Below are positions 8,842 to 17,080 of a DNA stretch of 18,125 nt, one piece after another. A program made the translations under genes and the position numbers. Source of the DNA: Chromera velia. Taxonomy: Eukaryota > Sar > Chromeraceae. Below the pieces are notes generated by a model, which was not told the origin of the DNA, searched no databases, and worked only from the letters and a program-made list of their open reading frames with translations. Position 1 is the first letter of the stretch, and each line of letters starts with the position of its first letter. The stretch lies in assembly GCA_018398765.1 (NCBI GenBank), contig JAHBMJ010002539.1, forward strand, positions 1 through 18,125, read 5' to 3'.

Positions 8842-11800
8842 CTGACAAAGAGACAAAACCTCAAAGAATCATATGAAGTAGATAGTCAGGGCTCACTCAG
8901 AGAGGTATTGCAAAAGTTCCCACCAACTCGTCGCCACACAGATGCTCAACAGCACAGCAGCTGCCTCCGACGCCGTACCCACATCAACGTCTGCTCCCGA
9001 GACCCCCACCAAAGTCAGAATCGTCAGACCTCCAAAACAGAGGATTGACGTCGCAGTCACGACATTCCAAATGCGATGGAAATGCTTCAGAGAACAGATG
9101 AACGCAATGATGGAACATGCAGTAATGTAAGGGCAAAGAAGTAAGTCCAGACAGGCCCACCCATATGTCCCACACCCCCCTTGCTTTACTTGTTGCCGAC
9201 TTCTTGTCTGTCTCTCTTGTGAGATTCTCTCTTCCCCCAAATTAAACGAATCGGATCTTTCAGGCTGTCTGTGTCGTTCTTCTCTTCCAGTCGTTCTACT
9301 TCCTTTGCAACATCTCATCAACACTTCCTTCGGTTGGACAACCAATGCTTCCATGATGGTGCTGTACAATTCTCCGTCACTTCTCTGCCCCTTCAGAAAT
9401 GCTTCCTTGACCTCCCGAACAAACTTGTAAAGAAACGACACCAACACCCCCAATTCGAAGCTCAACCTCAAAGGTTCCGACGGATACTCCACAAGCCGAT
9501 AGTCCCAAGGTACCCAGGCACCGTCCCCCTCATAGATCCTCCATTCTCCCCACCAGATGCAGATCGTTGTGATCAGCACCAGGTGAAGAAGGTGAATCAG
9601 AAGCTCTCGAATAAGAAGGTGTTTCCCCTTGGCTGCCCACAAAAGCGAAATCGCCGCCTTCGTCACAGGATGGGATAGGTACACGTACCTGCAAGCAATC
9701 CGAAACAGAAAAACAAAGGGGGGCAAAAAGAATCGTCATGCGTGAAGAATCAATCCATTTTCTGCATGTGCTCACCTGCCGCCGAAAGGCTTTTTCGGGA
9801 ATTCACATGACCTTCTAGAACTACATTCGCGCGCTATGGTCAAAGCAGCGTCGTACCTTTTCAACGGTCCCTCTGCTGCGGCCACGGCTCCTTGGAGCAA
9901 TCCGTCCTTCTTTCCTTGCTCCGATGCGTGCACAAACAGTCTGCAATCCCACCCGACCAAAAGGGAGCTCCTCAAGCGTCCCTCTGCATCCACACGCAGA
10001 CAGTCGAGAGCACGATAAACAGCCGCCACCGGATCGACCTTGTGGTCCCCCACGGAATCTCTGTAGGACTCGACTGCGGTCACAACGCTTGTCCCAACGG
10101 GGGGGTCTTTCTCTGCGTAAACGGGGCTTGTGACTCCGTACGTCATCAGGGCGCTCAGCGTCTCTCGTGTGGGAAGGCCGAAGTGGCGACCCGCAAGCTG
10201 CAGGTGAAGTCAAAAAGGGAACAGGAGCTAGGGAACGCGTGCAGGTAGACATGAGAATGGAAGGAGACAGCAGGCATGCACAGAGAGCAGAGAAAAAGGG
10301 TCCGTCTGGAGGAAATGGTCAAGTGAGCACGGATTGAGGATATTGATAGCCACGTCTGGTGAGTCAGGGTGAAATCGAGTGCTATTCTTGCAATAATTGC
10401 TTCTCCTAGCTCCTTGCACACCAACCTGCAGAGCCACAAGTCTGGTGCCGTCGTTAAGTCTCAGACTTTGCTTGGCGTCCATGCGGAAGGTTTTCCTGTT
10501 GGCGTTACTCTCTTCAGCATGCTCATCGAACTGATCGAGAAGTATTGAATGGATGAAGGGAAAACACGGGGGGGGGGCATGTGCATAGATAGAGCATCTA
10601 CTCGGTATTAGATCAGCCTTGCATGTATTCTGTTTAGATCGACTTTTTCTTCCCGTCCTTTCTCTATTCCATTCTTTCACCGCCTGGTCGCCTTTCTCTA
10701 CTTTCTCCCTGGTCTCGCTTGTGTTTTTTCACGCACATGATGTCACAGACTCATCGACAGAGAAATGTACAGCACAAACACAATCTCTACAGCAGGGAAG
10801 GAATGAAACATTAAGCAGGCGCTCAGTTCTCCTTCCTTCTAAGCGTTTTGGTCCATCTGTCTGATCTCTCTTCTCTCCTTCTCTTTCTGCCACGATCGAT
10901 GGAAGGGCTCCTCCGTCGGCCTTCAAATAGAAATCAGTGTCGACTAATTGGTCTGCTGATCTACCTGCCTGACTGCCTGCCTGCCTCCCTGTCTGCCTGA
11001 TTGGCAGCCTGCCTGGTTATCTCTTTTCGAGTTTGCCTGCATGCGTACCTGAAGTGAGGGGTATCGGTCGAACAGGGCGGCAGTCGGGAATGCGAGCCCC
11101 GACTGAATTGCAAAGTCCACCAGCACCAGCCTCGAACCCCCTGTCTCGAACTCCTTCGAGAATGAGGGGGTCGGATAAGCCCCCCATAGGATCTCTTCAG
11201 TGACGATGCAGTTACCGTCAGCATCAGTCTTACGGAGGGCATGGGAAAGATGCCGAGCTAAGTCGTCAGCTGAGTACTGCCCCCCTGCCTCCACGATTGC
11301 GAAAGTTGAATCCGAACTGAAGTCACCCAACCCCGAGTCCGCATCCATTCCCCTAACTAATGTGGGCCGCACCTCACGGGGTGCTCGTGCACTTCCTCGT
11401 TTTCCCACTGGCCCTGTGGTGGGGGGTTTCTGCTCTGCTGGGGCGGTTGAAGAGTGAACGTCAAGCAGCGACTCTCTGTGCCTTGTGAGGAACCACATGG
11501 TTGGAAGACGGGACACTCTGCGGAATATTCCCTGCTCAGGCTCTCCTCCATCAGCCCCCCCCAACTCTCCTGCGTACTCTCCGGAGTCTACGGAATCCCC
11601 CACTGACCCAACTTCAACCAACTCACCCTCTTTTGCAGACTGCACCACTGCAGCTGACTCAAAGGGTTTGTCTTCCGTCTGGCCTCTTTTCAGGGGCCCA
11701 TTCCCCTGTTTGTTCAAGGTCTTTGTTCTTTTCGTGAGTACAGTTGACTTTGAATATCCATCTTCGTCTGAATCTTCCCAGGACGACTCGCTCTCTCTTC

Positions 11801-13870
11801 CGTCTTCGAGTCGGGGCTCAAACACAAAGTCGATAGTCACTGTACCATCAAGCAGCTGTTTCACTGCACTGCCTTCAGGTAACGCGTCGCCATTCCAGTC
11901 GATGCGCGCAATTCGAGCGAGGGTAGAGGCGACGTGCAAAGCAGAGTGGAGGAATGTGTGCCTGCTGGTCCAGGGAAAGGGGGAGCCGTACATGGTGGCT
12001 CTGGCTGTTCGGCTGTCCCTCATTTCAATGATGCCTGCATCCAGCCTCAGGGCGTCTCGTGCACCCACAGGCACACCCGCAGTCGCTTTGAGCCTGAGGA
12101 AGGGGCCAAAGGAATGGTGGACATAGGCTTTGGAAAGGATGTGCTGCTCCTCTTTGAATTCTCCTCCCGTGGCCATGTCAGGAAACCCCTCCTTCAGGGC
12201 CCTCCTGAAGTCAGACACATGCATCCATGCATGTAAATGAAGACCAGTATGTGGATGCGACACTGTGTATCATAGCGTTCTGCACATCACCATTCAGGGA
12301 CAACGTCAGCTCTTCTAGCTCAGTACTTGCCTGTCGGAATTCATGAACATGTCTCAAAAAAGACACAAGAGGTGCGGCGGACTGTTTGTTCCATTCTCAA
12401 CTCACAAATCTTCAAGGAGAAAGCGAGCCTTACTGCAGAGTAAGGATGTGCATTTGAGTGAGAACAGAGCAATTCCCATGATGGATGGATGGTTGTTTTC
12501 TAGCCGGCCTTCCAACCAACGACATCGCATGATGAAAGCGTGAACTAGAGCGAACGAAAAGAAGGACTGACAAAAGCGATTCAGGAACTGATCAAAGGGG
12601 GAAATTCTGCAGAGGAAGTTCAGACCAGAACTCTTGTTCATTTGTTCCTCAATTTATGAAATCCGCCTCATCTGCATTTCTCTTTTCCCGCTTTTTAAAG
12701 GCCCGCTGGAAGAAAATACTCTCTTTAGATCCGGCGAACGAACCCTCCGACTAACTGACCGACCTACCGACCGACCAGTGTAATCCCAAGGGCATTCTTC
12801 CGACCAAGGCGACAATAGAACGTTCCCCAGAGCCTAGGTAGTCCCTTCCCCAAAGTGTCTCTGCCTCCTTCTGCCTCAAAATACTCTCGATGGTCTCTGC
12901 GACTCGATTGGAGAGTTTCCAAAAAGACATGCGACAAATTCGAACCTGGGGCTGGCCCCTGATCGGACTGTCCCGAATTTTGAAATCCTTTCTTCGAAGC
13001 ACAGGATCAACATCTTTCCATACTCTGAACTCCGGTGAGTTCAATGCTGCGTTTTCTTTGGAGAGAAGGTATTTGATCGATGGCTCATCGCTTCTGAATT
13101 CGTATTCTCCCGTCTCATGATCGACAGATTGGGTGCAGAGCAGACGTAGACCCCAGAGGACAAAGTGCTTGTTGGAAAACTCAAAGGGGTTGTGACTGTC
13201 CTGCAACTTCAGTTTCACATGGGCCTCCAGCAATTTCTTCTGAAGAGCCTCGAGATCTCTGTGCGAAGAAACCCAATTATCCAGAAGCGCGACTCGTCGC
13301 TTCGTGTCCCTGTTGAGCGCTTCCGAGCCATGCCGTGCTTTCTTCTTGTCTTTCTGCGTCACTTCCATGAACGCTGTGGCCTGCATGCATGGAGAACGCA
13401 GGCAAGAGAGGTCCTGGGTTGTATGACTCTCAACGATTCCATACACGAGACAGAACCGGTAATGCATGCATGCGTGTATGCGGAGAGCATATCGATGAGC
13501 AGGTGACTGGACCTGTGAAGGTACAAAGTGGTGGAATTTGTCTGTGTCTGGCCGAACGAATGATTGACCGAACGTACTGTGGTGCGTCTGACTCGGTGAG
13601 TCGTACACTGACCACTTCAGGGTTCTTCCCGAAATACTGCACTTGATTTTTGGGCATTTGGTGAGTTCGCAGCGCTCCTCGTCTTCTGGTCATCAAAGGC
13701 ATGATCTTTGACCTTGTAACTCGCCTCATGACATCAGAATAGGAACGCGAATAGGAATTTCGCTGGGGAGAGGAGGGAGAGGACGCTGGAACATCCTGGC
13801 CCTCCTCCCGTTCCTTTTCTTTGCCATCTGCACCCTGCGTAACCGCAACGGAGAGCTTTTTCAACAACAT
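3120..13870 (-). CDS. TRPV-like (TRP superfamily) cation channel, 11-exon gene model
   Basis: Model, high to low coordinates: exon 1 13870-~13578, exon 2 13380-12764, exon 3 12204-11049, exon 4 10530-10426, exon 5 10197-9776, exon 6 9688-8897, exon 7 8569-8331, exon 8 7941-7105, exon 9 6949-6840, exon 10 6417-5941, exon 11 5471-3120 (TGA). From exon 2 on, every junction keeps phase with GT..AG borders; the exon 1/2 junction is unresolved. Total about 2,465 residues. Exons 6-8 carry the membrane core: hydrophobic segments, EFEKTGPFISMVLRMI before S5, a pore helix with filter VLIGD, and an S6 ending LLLNLLIAMMG, which match TRPV pore regions (GPF-V-MI, IGMGD, LLLNMLIALMG). TRP channels are tetrameric, usually Ca2+-permeable, sensory or regulatory cation channels. 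I see no ankyrin repeats, and the C-terminal half is a long disordered tail. Exons 1 and 11 are the least certain members. The gene is far longer than animal TRPVs (about 750-900 residues). Confidence 0.8.
5941..6417 (-). CDS. Channel gene exon 10 (cytoplasmic, low complexity)
   Basis: Strong acceptor (CCCTCCATTCTGCAG|CGA), 159 codons, donor AGAAAG|GTCATT in phase 0. Begins with a helical stretch (LTCNDIEELRPRLQHRSS), then acidic, Gly- and Ser/Pro-rich sequence. If the donor is not used, the frame ends at a TAG about six codons further (about 5925), which would give a shorter channel lacking exon 11. Confidence 0.65.
6840..6949 (-). CDS. Channel gene exon 9
   Basis: Acceptor TTTTTCGCAG|CA and donor CCCAG|GTTAGC, two bases plus 36 codons, in phase with exons 8 and 10. 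Charged helical sequence (WSDLTKEDRVKDWMNAG, TPQIREEVAQ). No domain recognised. The frame stays open past the donor to about 6711. Confidence 0.6.
7105..7941 (-). CDS. Channel gene exon 8 (S6 and post-S6 helical region)
   Basis: Acceptor CGTATGCAG|AG, whose two bases complete the codon left by exon 7; donor GTCA|GTGAGT. S6 is residues 1-29, ending GPILLLNLLIAMMG, the TRP inner-gate pattern. With the direct exon 7/8 join, the distance from the filter Asp to the S6 Asn is within one residue of TRPV1. A charged helix follows (GSAYNEITEKSEEETLLTKA). A later stretch (YLDRLERRLEGRLSQVETTF, HMNRLEKTMATVKKAF) has heptad-like spacing and may be a coiled coil, such as C-terminal assembly helices in some TRP channels. 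The final ~20 codons before the donor look less protein-like, so an earlier donor is possible. Confidence 0.9.
8066..8143. repeat. (GAAA)n then (GGAA)n microsatellite in intron 7
   Basis: About seven GAAA units (8071-8100) followed by about nine GGAA units (8103-8143), inside the intron between the filter exon and the S6 exon. Confidence 0.95.
8311..8331. repeat. (CCAC)5 repeat overlapping a splice donor
   Basis: On the minus strand this is GTGG repeated and forms the first bases of intron 7, so several GTGGGT candidates overlap the donor. Only the first gives the phase needed by exon 8. Confidence 0.9.
8331..8569 (-). CDS. Channel gene exon 7 (S5, pore helix and selectivity filter)
   Basis: The acceptor follows a strong pyrimidine tract (CTGTGCAG|A); the donor is TCTG|GTGGGT at the start of a GTGG tandem repeat. 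Seventy-nine full codons. Residues 1-14 (FEKTGPFISMVLRM) match the S4-S5 linker of TRPV channels. S5 is residues 15-41 (FFLVFFLVLFAGFALAFFIL), the pore helix about 54-66 (GSLLEVITTSALA), and the filter VLIGD 67-71, in the place of TRPV1 IGMGD. This is the most diagnostic stretch of the gene. Confidence 0.9.
8751..8842. repeat. (CA)n/(GA)n compound microsatellite in intron 6
   Basis: CA units, GA units, a second CA tract and a second GA tract in 92 bases. Frames on both strands here are repeat artefacts. Confidence 0.95.
8897..9688 (-). CDS. Channel gene exon 6 (membrane segments S1 to S4 region)
   Basis: Acceptor GCTTGCAG|G and donor TCTGA|GTGAGC, 263 full codons. It opens with a pre-S1 stretch (YLSHPVTKAAISLLWAAKGK) like the TRPV linker before S1. 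Hydrophobic segments lie at exon residues about 27-46, 72-91, 177-200, 207-229 and 240-262. Between the second and third is an 85-residue hydrophilic insert rich in Arg, Glu, Ser and Gln. Five segments here plus S5 and S6 in the next exons give seven, one more than the TRP six. Confidence 0.85.
9776..10197 (-). CDS. Channel gene exon 5 (pre-membrane cytoplasmic region)
   Basis: Acceptor CACCTGCAG|CTT and donor GGCAG|GTGAGC, about 140 codons plus two bases. Largely helical-looking (AAVYRALDCLRVDAEGRL, LLQGAVAAAEGPLKRYDAAL). In TRPV channels the corresponding position holds the ankyrin domain and its linker; I do not see the ankyrin consensus here. Confidence 0.75.
10426..10530 (-). CDS. Channel gene exon 4
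   Basis: Thirty-five codons, phase 0 at both ends: acceptor CTCGATCAG|TTC and donor CTGCAG|GTTGGT. Sequence begins FDEHAEESNANRK and ends LNDGTRLVALQ. No domain recognised; supported mainly by phase match with exons 3 and 5. Confidence 0.65.
10961..11014. repeat. CTGCCTG-type degenerate tetranucleotide repeat in intron 3
   Basis: CTGC/CTGA/CTGT units repeat across the first part of intron 3, close to the exon 3 donor at 11049. Confidence 0.8.
11049..12204 (-). CDS. Channel gene exon 3 (N-terminal region with degenerate EF-hand-like loops)
   Basis: Acceptor CTTCAG|G and donor CAG|GTACGC, about 385 codons. Near exon residue 102 is DWNGDALPEGSA after a hydrophobic helix (STLARIARI), and near residue 327 is DADGNCIVTEEI after HLSHALRKT. 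Both resemble EF-hand calcium loops but lack the acidic residue at position 12, and the second has Cys in place of the usual Gly at position 6. Between them lies a low-complexity acidic/Ser-rich stretch (SESSWEDSDEDGYSKS). The region precedes the membrane core, so it should be cytoplasmic. Confidence 0.7.
12764..13380 (-). CDS. Channel gene exon 2 (N-terminal cytoplasmic region)
   Basis: The acceptor follows a pyrimidine tract and reads ATGCATGCAG|GCC. About 205 codons. A charged helical stretch (HRDLEALQKKLLEAHVKLKL) could form a coiled coil, and the rest is a globular-looking charged region (FVLWGLRLLCTQ, EFRVWKDVDPVLRRKDFKI). I do not recognise a family. The donor AG|GTCGGT at 12764 keeps phase with exon 3 and lies in a GGTCGGTAGGTCGGTCAG repeat where several alternative GT sites exist. 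Confidence 0.65.
13578..13870 (-). CDS. Channel gene exon 1 (start codon; 3' border provisional)
   Basis: ATG at 13870 is the first Met after an in-frame TGA about 100 bases upstream. About 97 codons, basic and Ser/Pro-rich (DVMRRVTRSK, MTRRRGALRT), with no recognised domain. The best-looking donor is ACA|GTACGT at 13578, but it leaves two bases and does not match the phase-0 acceptor of exon 2. The in-phase donors GTG|GTCAGT and AGT|GTACGA (about 13612-13604) are weaker. A small missed exon or another acceptor is possible, and an upstream first exon from ATG 14149 cannot be excluded. Confidence 0.5.
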
Positions 13871-14215
13871 CGCTCTCTCGTACGCGTAAATGCAATAAAA
13901 TTTAAAACCTACAGCTTCAGAAACTTTCGAATGATCATTTTTCCCTTTCGTTTCAGAAATCGCTTGATGTCGTTTTCACCAGCGTGCAGACTGACAGGTT
14001 TTCCGTCTCAGGACGCTGCTCAAGCATGGGTGCTGCTACTGGGAGGGGGCCAAGCTTGCAGCATCTGGGCAGGGCAGCTCCAAAAGATTGCCCACACGTA
14101 TGCGTTCCCTACATTTCTGTCTTTCCTTTCTGCACGCAAAGAACTCCATTGTGGGAAGCTAGTTCAGAATACGGTGTAATACACACGCGTGCAGGTTGAG
14201 ACGAATCATGCATGC
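13871..14215. other. Upstream region of the channel gene
   Basis: Expected to hold the promoter and 5' leader on the minus strand. A short minus-strand frame from ATG 14149 (MEFFACRKERQKC) runs about 37 codons to a TAG and overlaps a possible donor (CCCA|GTAGCA), so it might be a first exon. Nothing confirms it. TGCATGCA occurs near 14208. Confidence 0.35.
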
Positions 14216-14262
14216 AGGGGAAAATATTATTAGCTACTATGTTAATAGATCACACCAAGCTT

Positions 14263-14282
14263 GCGCGCGCGCTTTGCGCGCG
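14263..14282. repeat. GC-alternating hairpin
   Basis: GCGCGCGCGC, then TTT, then GCGCGCG: a 7-bp stem with a three-base loop, surrounded by AT-rich sequence. Confidence 0.8.
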
Positions 14283-14371
14283 ATGGCAAAACTTTTTAAG
14301 AAGTTTGACTTGGTTGTTAACCATGTACTCCCGACCAAACTATAAAACTATACCATGAGGAGTGCACCATG

Positions 14372-14383
14372 CATGGCGCCATG
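14372..14383. repeat. Perfect 12-bp palindrome CATGGCGCCATG
   Basis: Self-complementary over 12 bases within AT-rich island 2. Confidence 0.9.
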
Positions 14384-14422
14384 ACTGCATAAACAATGAA
14401 ACCGTAGAATTCTAGAAAAATC

Positions 14423-14447
14423 ACTGCACGACGGGCCGTCATGCAGT
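14423..14447. repeat. 25-bp near-perfect palindrome
   Basis: Arms ACTGCACGACGG (14423-14434) and CCGTCATGCAGT (14436-14447) pair at 11 of 12 positions around a single central G. Confidence 0.9.
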
Positions 14448-14926
14448 AGCCCCCACATGTAACCCCCCCACGGTTTTGTACGCATGTTCAGTTTAGCCTA
14501 GTTGTGGGCTAAGTTCAATAGTAATTTGTGATCCTAGCTCAGCAAATCGTTTCTACAAAATCCGCCACGTACAAATAACTGCGAATTAGCGCCAATTGAA
14601 TTGCATATTTGTCTTGACTGACTAAAAAAAACTTTAGCATCTCACATCATTTTAAAACAGATTTTTCATATTTGAATAAAAAATAATAATGTCATGCAGT
14701 AAGCTCACTACATTTGTACTAAAACTTTGCAGCAGATATTTTTCAAAAAACATTCTATGTAAAAATAAACTATAAAAAAATCGTTACTCTGATCGTACTA
14801 ACTATAGAAATAATAACCAAATTGAGACTAATAACTATTGTAGGAAGAACAATGAATGAATGAATGAAGTTGGCTTTGCTAGAGTGGAGCCGTACTCCCA
14901 GCAGCCCATGTTTATATAAGAGATCG

Positions 14927-16156
14927 TCAATCACTCAACTTTAGAAATAAAGCTAAGCGCAAGATCTCCTGAAGTGCTCGCTTGGTGAGCTCACGAGCAG
15001 CATACGCATTGGAGGTAGCAATAGAAGACTCGAACAGAAGAAGAAAAGGTCGCGTTCACACAGAAACAGGCGTGCACAGTGAGTAACAAAGATCACAAAC
15101 GGCTCTGCATGCTTCATACGGATCGATTTGTAAAGCCAAAAGCAGCATCTTCCTCGCTTCTGTTTCGGCTGGATCCGATCCCTCAATTCCTTCTCTTTGA
15201 ATCCTTTGCTTCACTTTCTTTCCCTCTACCACTTTGTTTAGTTTATTTCTTGCTTCTACCCAATTAGAGTATACTGAAAGCCGGTGCCAGAGATCATTAA
15301 TTTTTCTTCTATTTGAACAACCCTCTGCCAGACAAAACACCTCTCCCGGAGAGTTAGCCCCCCCCGTCAGACCGTTCCGATTTAGTGTCAATACCCTTAG
15401 GAGTGGCTCAATCTTCTCACATAAGGCACTTCTCGGCAGACAGGACATCCGTACCTTGGGGCCATTCTTTGAAGACAAAAGAAATAAAGAAGAACGTGAA
15501 GAAGACGGAAGAGCTCTCTATAGTCCTGATAAAGACGCAGACAGGGGGAAGTTGTCCCTTTCTTCCGTGTCTCCCCTTTTCATGCATTCCATTCCCCAGG
15601 CCTCCTTAATTTTCAAGTTGGCAGAAACAAACAAATTCCCCTTCGGGGCCCGTCTTTCTGAGCTCCGGACAGGGAGAGACGTCAAAAAGTCAAGGCCTGC
15701 CCATCTGAACAGACCATTGACGGCTCATCTTTGCTTCTGCCCCGCTGGTCCCTTCCATGAATTCAAAAGAGCCTGAGGAATACGGAGATGCGAACGGCTA
15801 AGTGCAATCCAGAATGAAGCAAAACGAGCACAGAAGAGCGCGCGAGCAGACATTAAATTAACAGACAAAAAAGAGGGTACACGCAAACTCCTGACCGGAA
15901 GTCGGGCCGCCCATCAAACAAACTAGAGCCGCAAGTTGTCAATCGCCTCCCAGTCTTCCTATCTTATCGGAAAACACTCCAGGCTATAGAGTGCCACCGG
16001 CTCCCAGCACGCCATCAGCAGCTGCATCTTTCCCCCGAGAGGCAACCCAGATAGACTCGCAGCCAGACCAATCACCGCCCCCATTGCACGCTCTGCACTG
16101 TGTAGGTATGCTTCAATCGACCGAGTCAAATCCCCTCCCTCAAACAGAAGGCAATC
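14927..16156 (-). pseudogene. Post-RT C-terminal region of the LINE-type element, broken by in-frame stops
   Basis: Continues in the same frame as the RT. Protein-like stretches between stops include LTRSIEAYLHSAERAMGAVI, WEPVALYSLECFPI, EDWEAIDNLRL, WAARLPVRSLRVPS, LFRWAGLDFLTSLPVRSSER and, at 15478-15056, a 140-codon open stretch (KINDLWHRLSVYSNWVEARN) ending with a Cys cluster (CRAVCDLCYSLC). A last piece (AARELTKRALQEILRLAL) ends at 14927. Six internal stops follow the first one, about a third of the number expected by chance in some 400 random codons. I do not recognise a domain. Confidence 0.6.
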
Positions 16157-17080
16157 TCAAAGGTGCAGGACCTTGGTTTTTTTCAGATTGACATTCAACC
16201 CCCACTTTCTGTAATACCCCTCTAGGACATCGAATTTTGCTTGGAGGTCGGCTGCTGAGTATGCAAACAAGACAAGATTATCAGCGTAGCCTATACTTCC
16301 CAAACTGGCCCTAGCAAGGTGAACCCCCTCCGTTTCCTTTCCATCTCCCCGTTTTCCTTTCTGAATCTCATCATGCAGATCATTAATGAATAATAGAAAA
16401 TGCGACGGGGACAACGCATCACCTTGCTTAACCCCTGCCCCCTCCGGGAATAGAGCCGAGTCCCCATCGACTCTTGCTTTCACATCTCTATATATTGATG
16501 CAATCATCAACAGATCTCTCTTCTCTATTCCCTCAGCCTGCAGCTTTGCCAGAAGCTTCAGCCGAGGGATGGAGTCAAACGCCTTTGAGAAGTCGACAAA
16601 TCCGCCCAGGAGTCCCTTCTTGCCTCTTCTGCATTCCTGTACCAAGCCTACCACTGCTCCAATCCCCTCTCTTATGCCCACCCCTTTCCTAAACCCGATC
16701 TGTCTGTCGTCAAAACGAGCTTGCTGACGGATTCTATCATCCATAAGGAGACCAAAGAGCTTTGCAAGGGGGTTAACGACATGGACTGGACGCCAGTCAT
16801 TCGGCTGTGGCGAAGGGGGACCTTTCGGGACGGGTATGATTCTCAACAAATTCCAGTTATCAGGCCAACATGCATATATATGCATTAAATTAAAGAAAAC
16901 AAACAAAAGGAAGCGAGAGATGGAAGAGTAACAAAAGCAAAGGTCGAGTTGTTGAGGAGAGATGCCATCAAACCCTGCCGCTTTCTTTCTATCCATTCCT
17001 TTCAGACGATCAGTCACCTGCTTATATGAGAAAATGAATTGCTTCGGGGGCTCCGGCTCCGGATCAGACTCTGGAACCAC
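16157..17080 (-). pseudogene. LINE-type reverse transcriptase domain, YADD mutated to YADN
   Basis: About 307 codons without a stop. Motifs in order: KKAAGFDGISPQQLD (motif 0-like), IIPVPKGP and DWRPVHVVNPLAKLF (motifs 1-2), QIGFRKGVGIREGIGAVV, FVDFSKAFDSIPR (motif A with catalytic Asp), GVKQGDALSPSHFLLFINDL (motif B), GYADNLVLFA (motif C) and WGLNVNLKKTKVL (thumb). Active enzymes have YADD; here the second Asp codon is AAT (Asn), so catalysis should be lost. The frame begins right after a TAA and lacks a proper start, and it ends at a premature TGA. It would have copied element RNA into DNA at a nicked genomic site. Confidence 0.85.

Larger units (their letters stand above)
14216..14926. other. 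AT-rich noncoding island 2 with palindromes
   Basis: AT-rich, no credible frame. Contains a GC hairpin (14266-14282), a CATGGCGCCATG palindrome (14372-14383), a longer palindrome (14423-14447) and a GAAT repeat (about 14851-14867). It directly follows the end of the LINE-type reading frame and may be that element's 3' untranslated region, or unrelated sequence. Confidence 0.45.

Noticed and set aside
8526-9048. Frames on both strands across the CA/GA tract
   Set aside because: Cys/Val, Ser/Leu and His/Thr runs are translations of the dinucleotide repeats inside intron 6.
11485-12126. Plus-strand frame of 213 codons
   Set aside because: Antisense to exon 3, which has matching splice sites and phase; the antisense protein is compositionally odd.
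14927-16156. Stop-codon reassignment as the explanation for in-frame TGA and TAG in the LINE region
   Set aside because: The channel gene uses ordinary stops and no internal TGA or TAG, and the RT also has a broken catalytic box, so decay is simpler.
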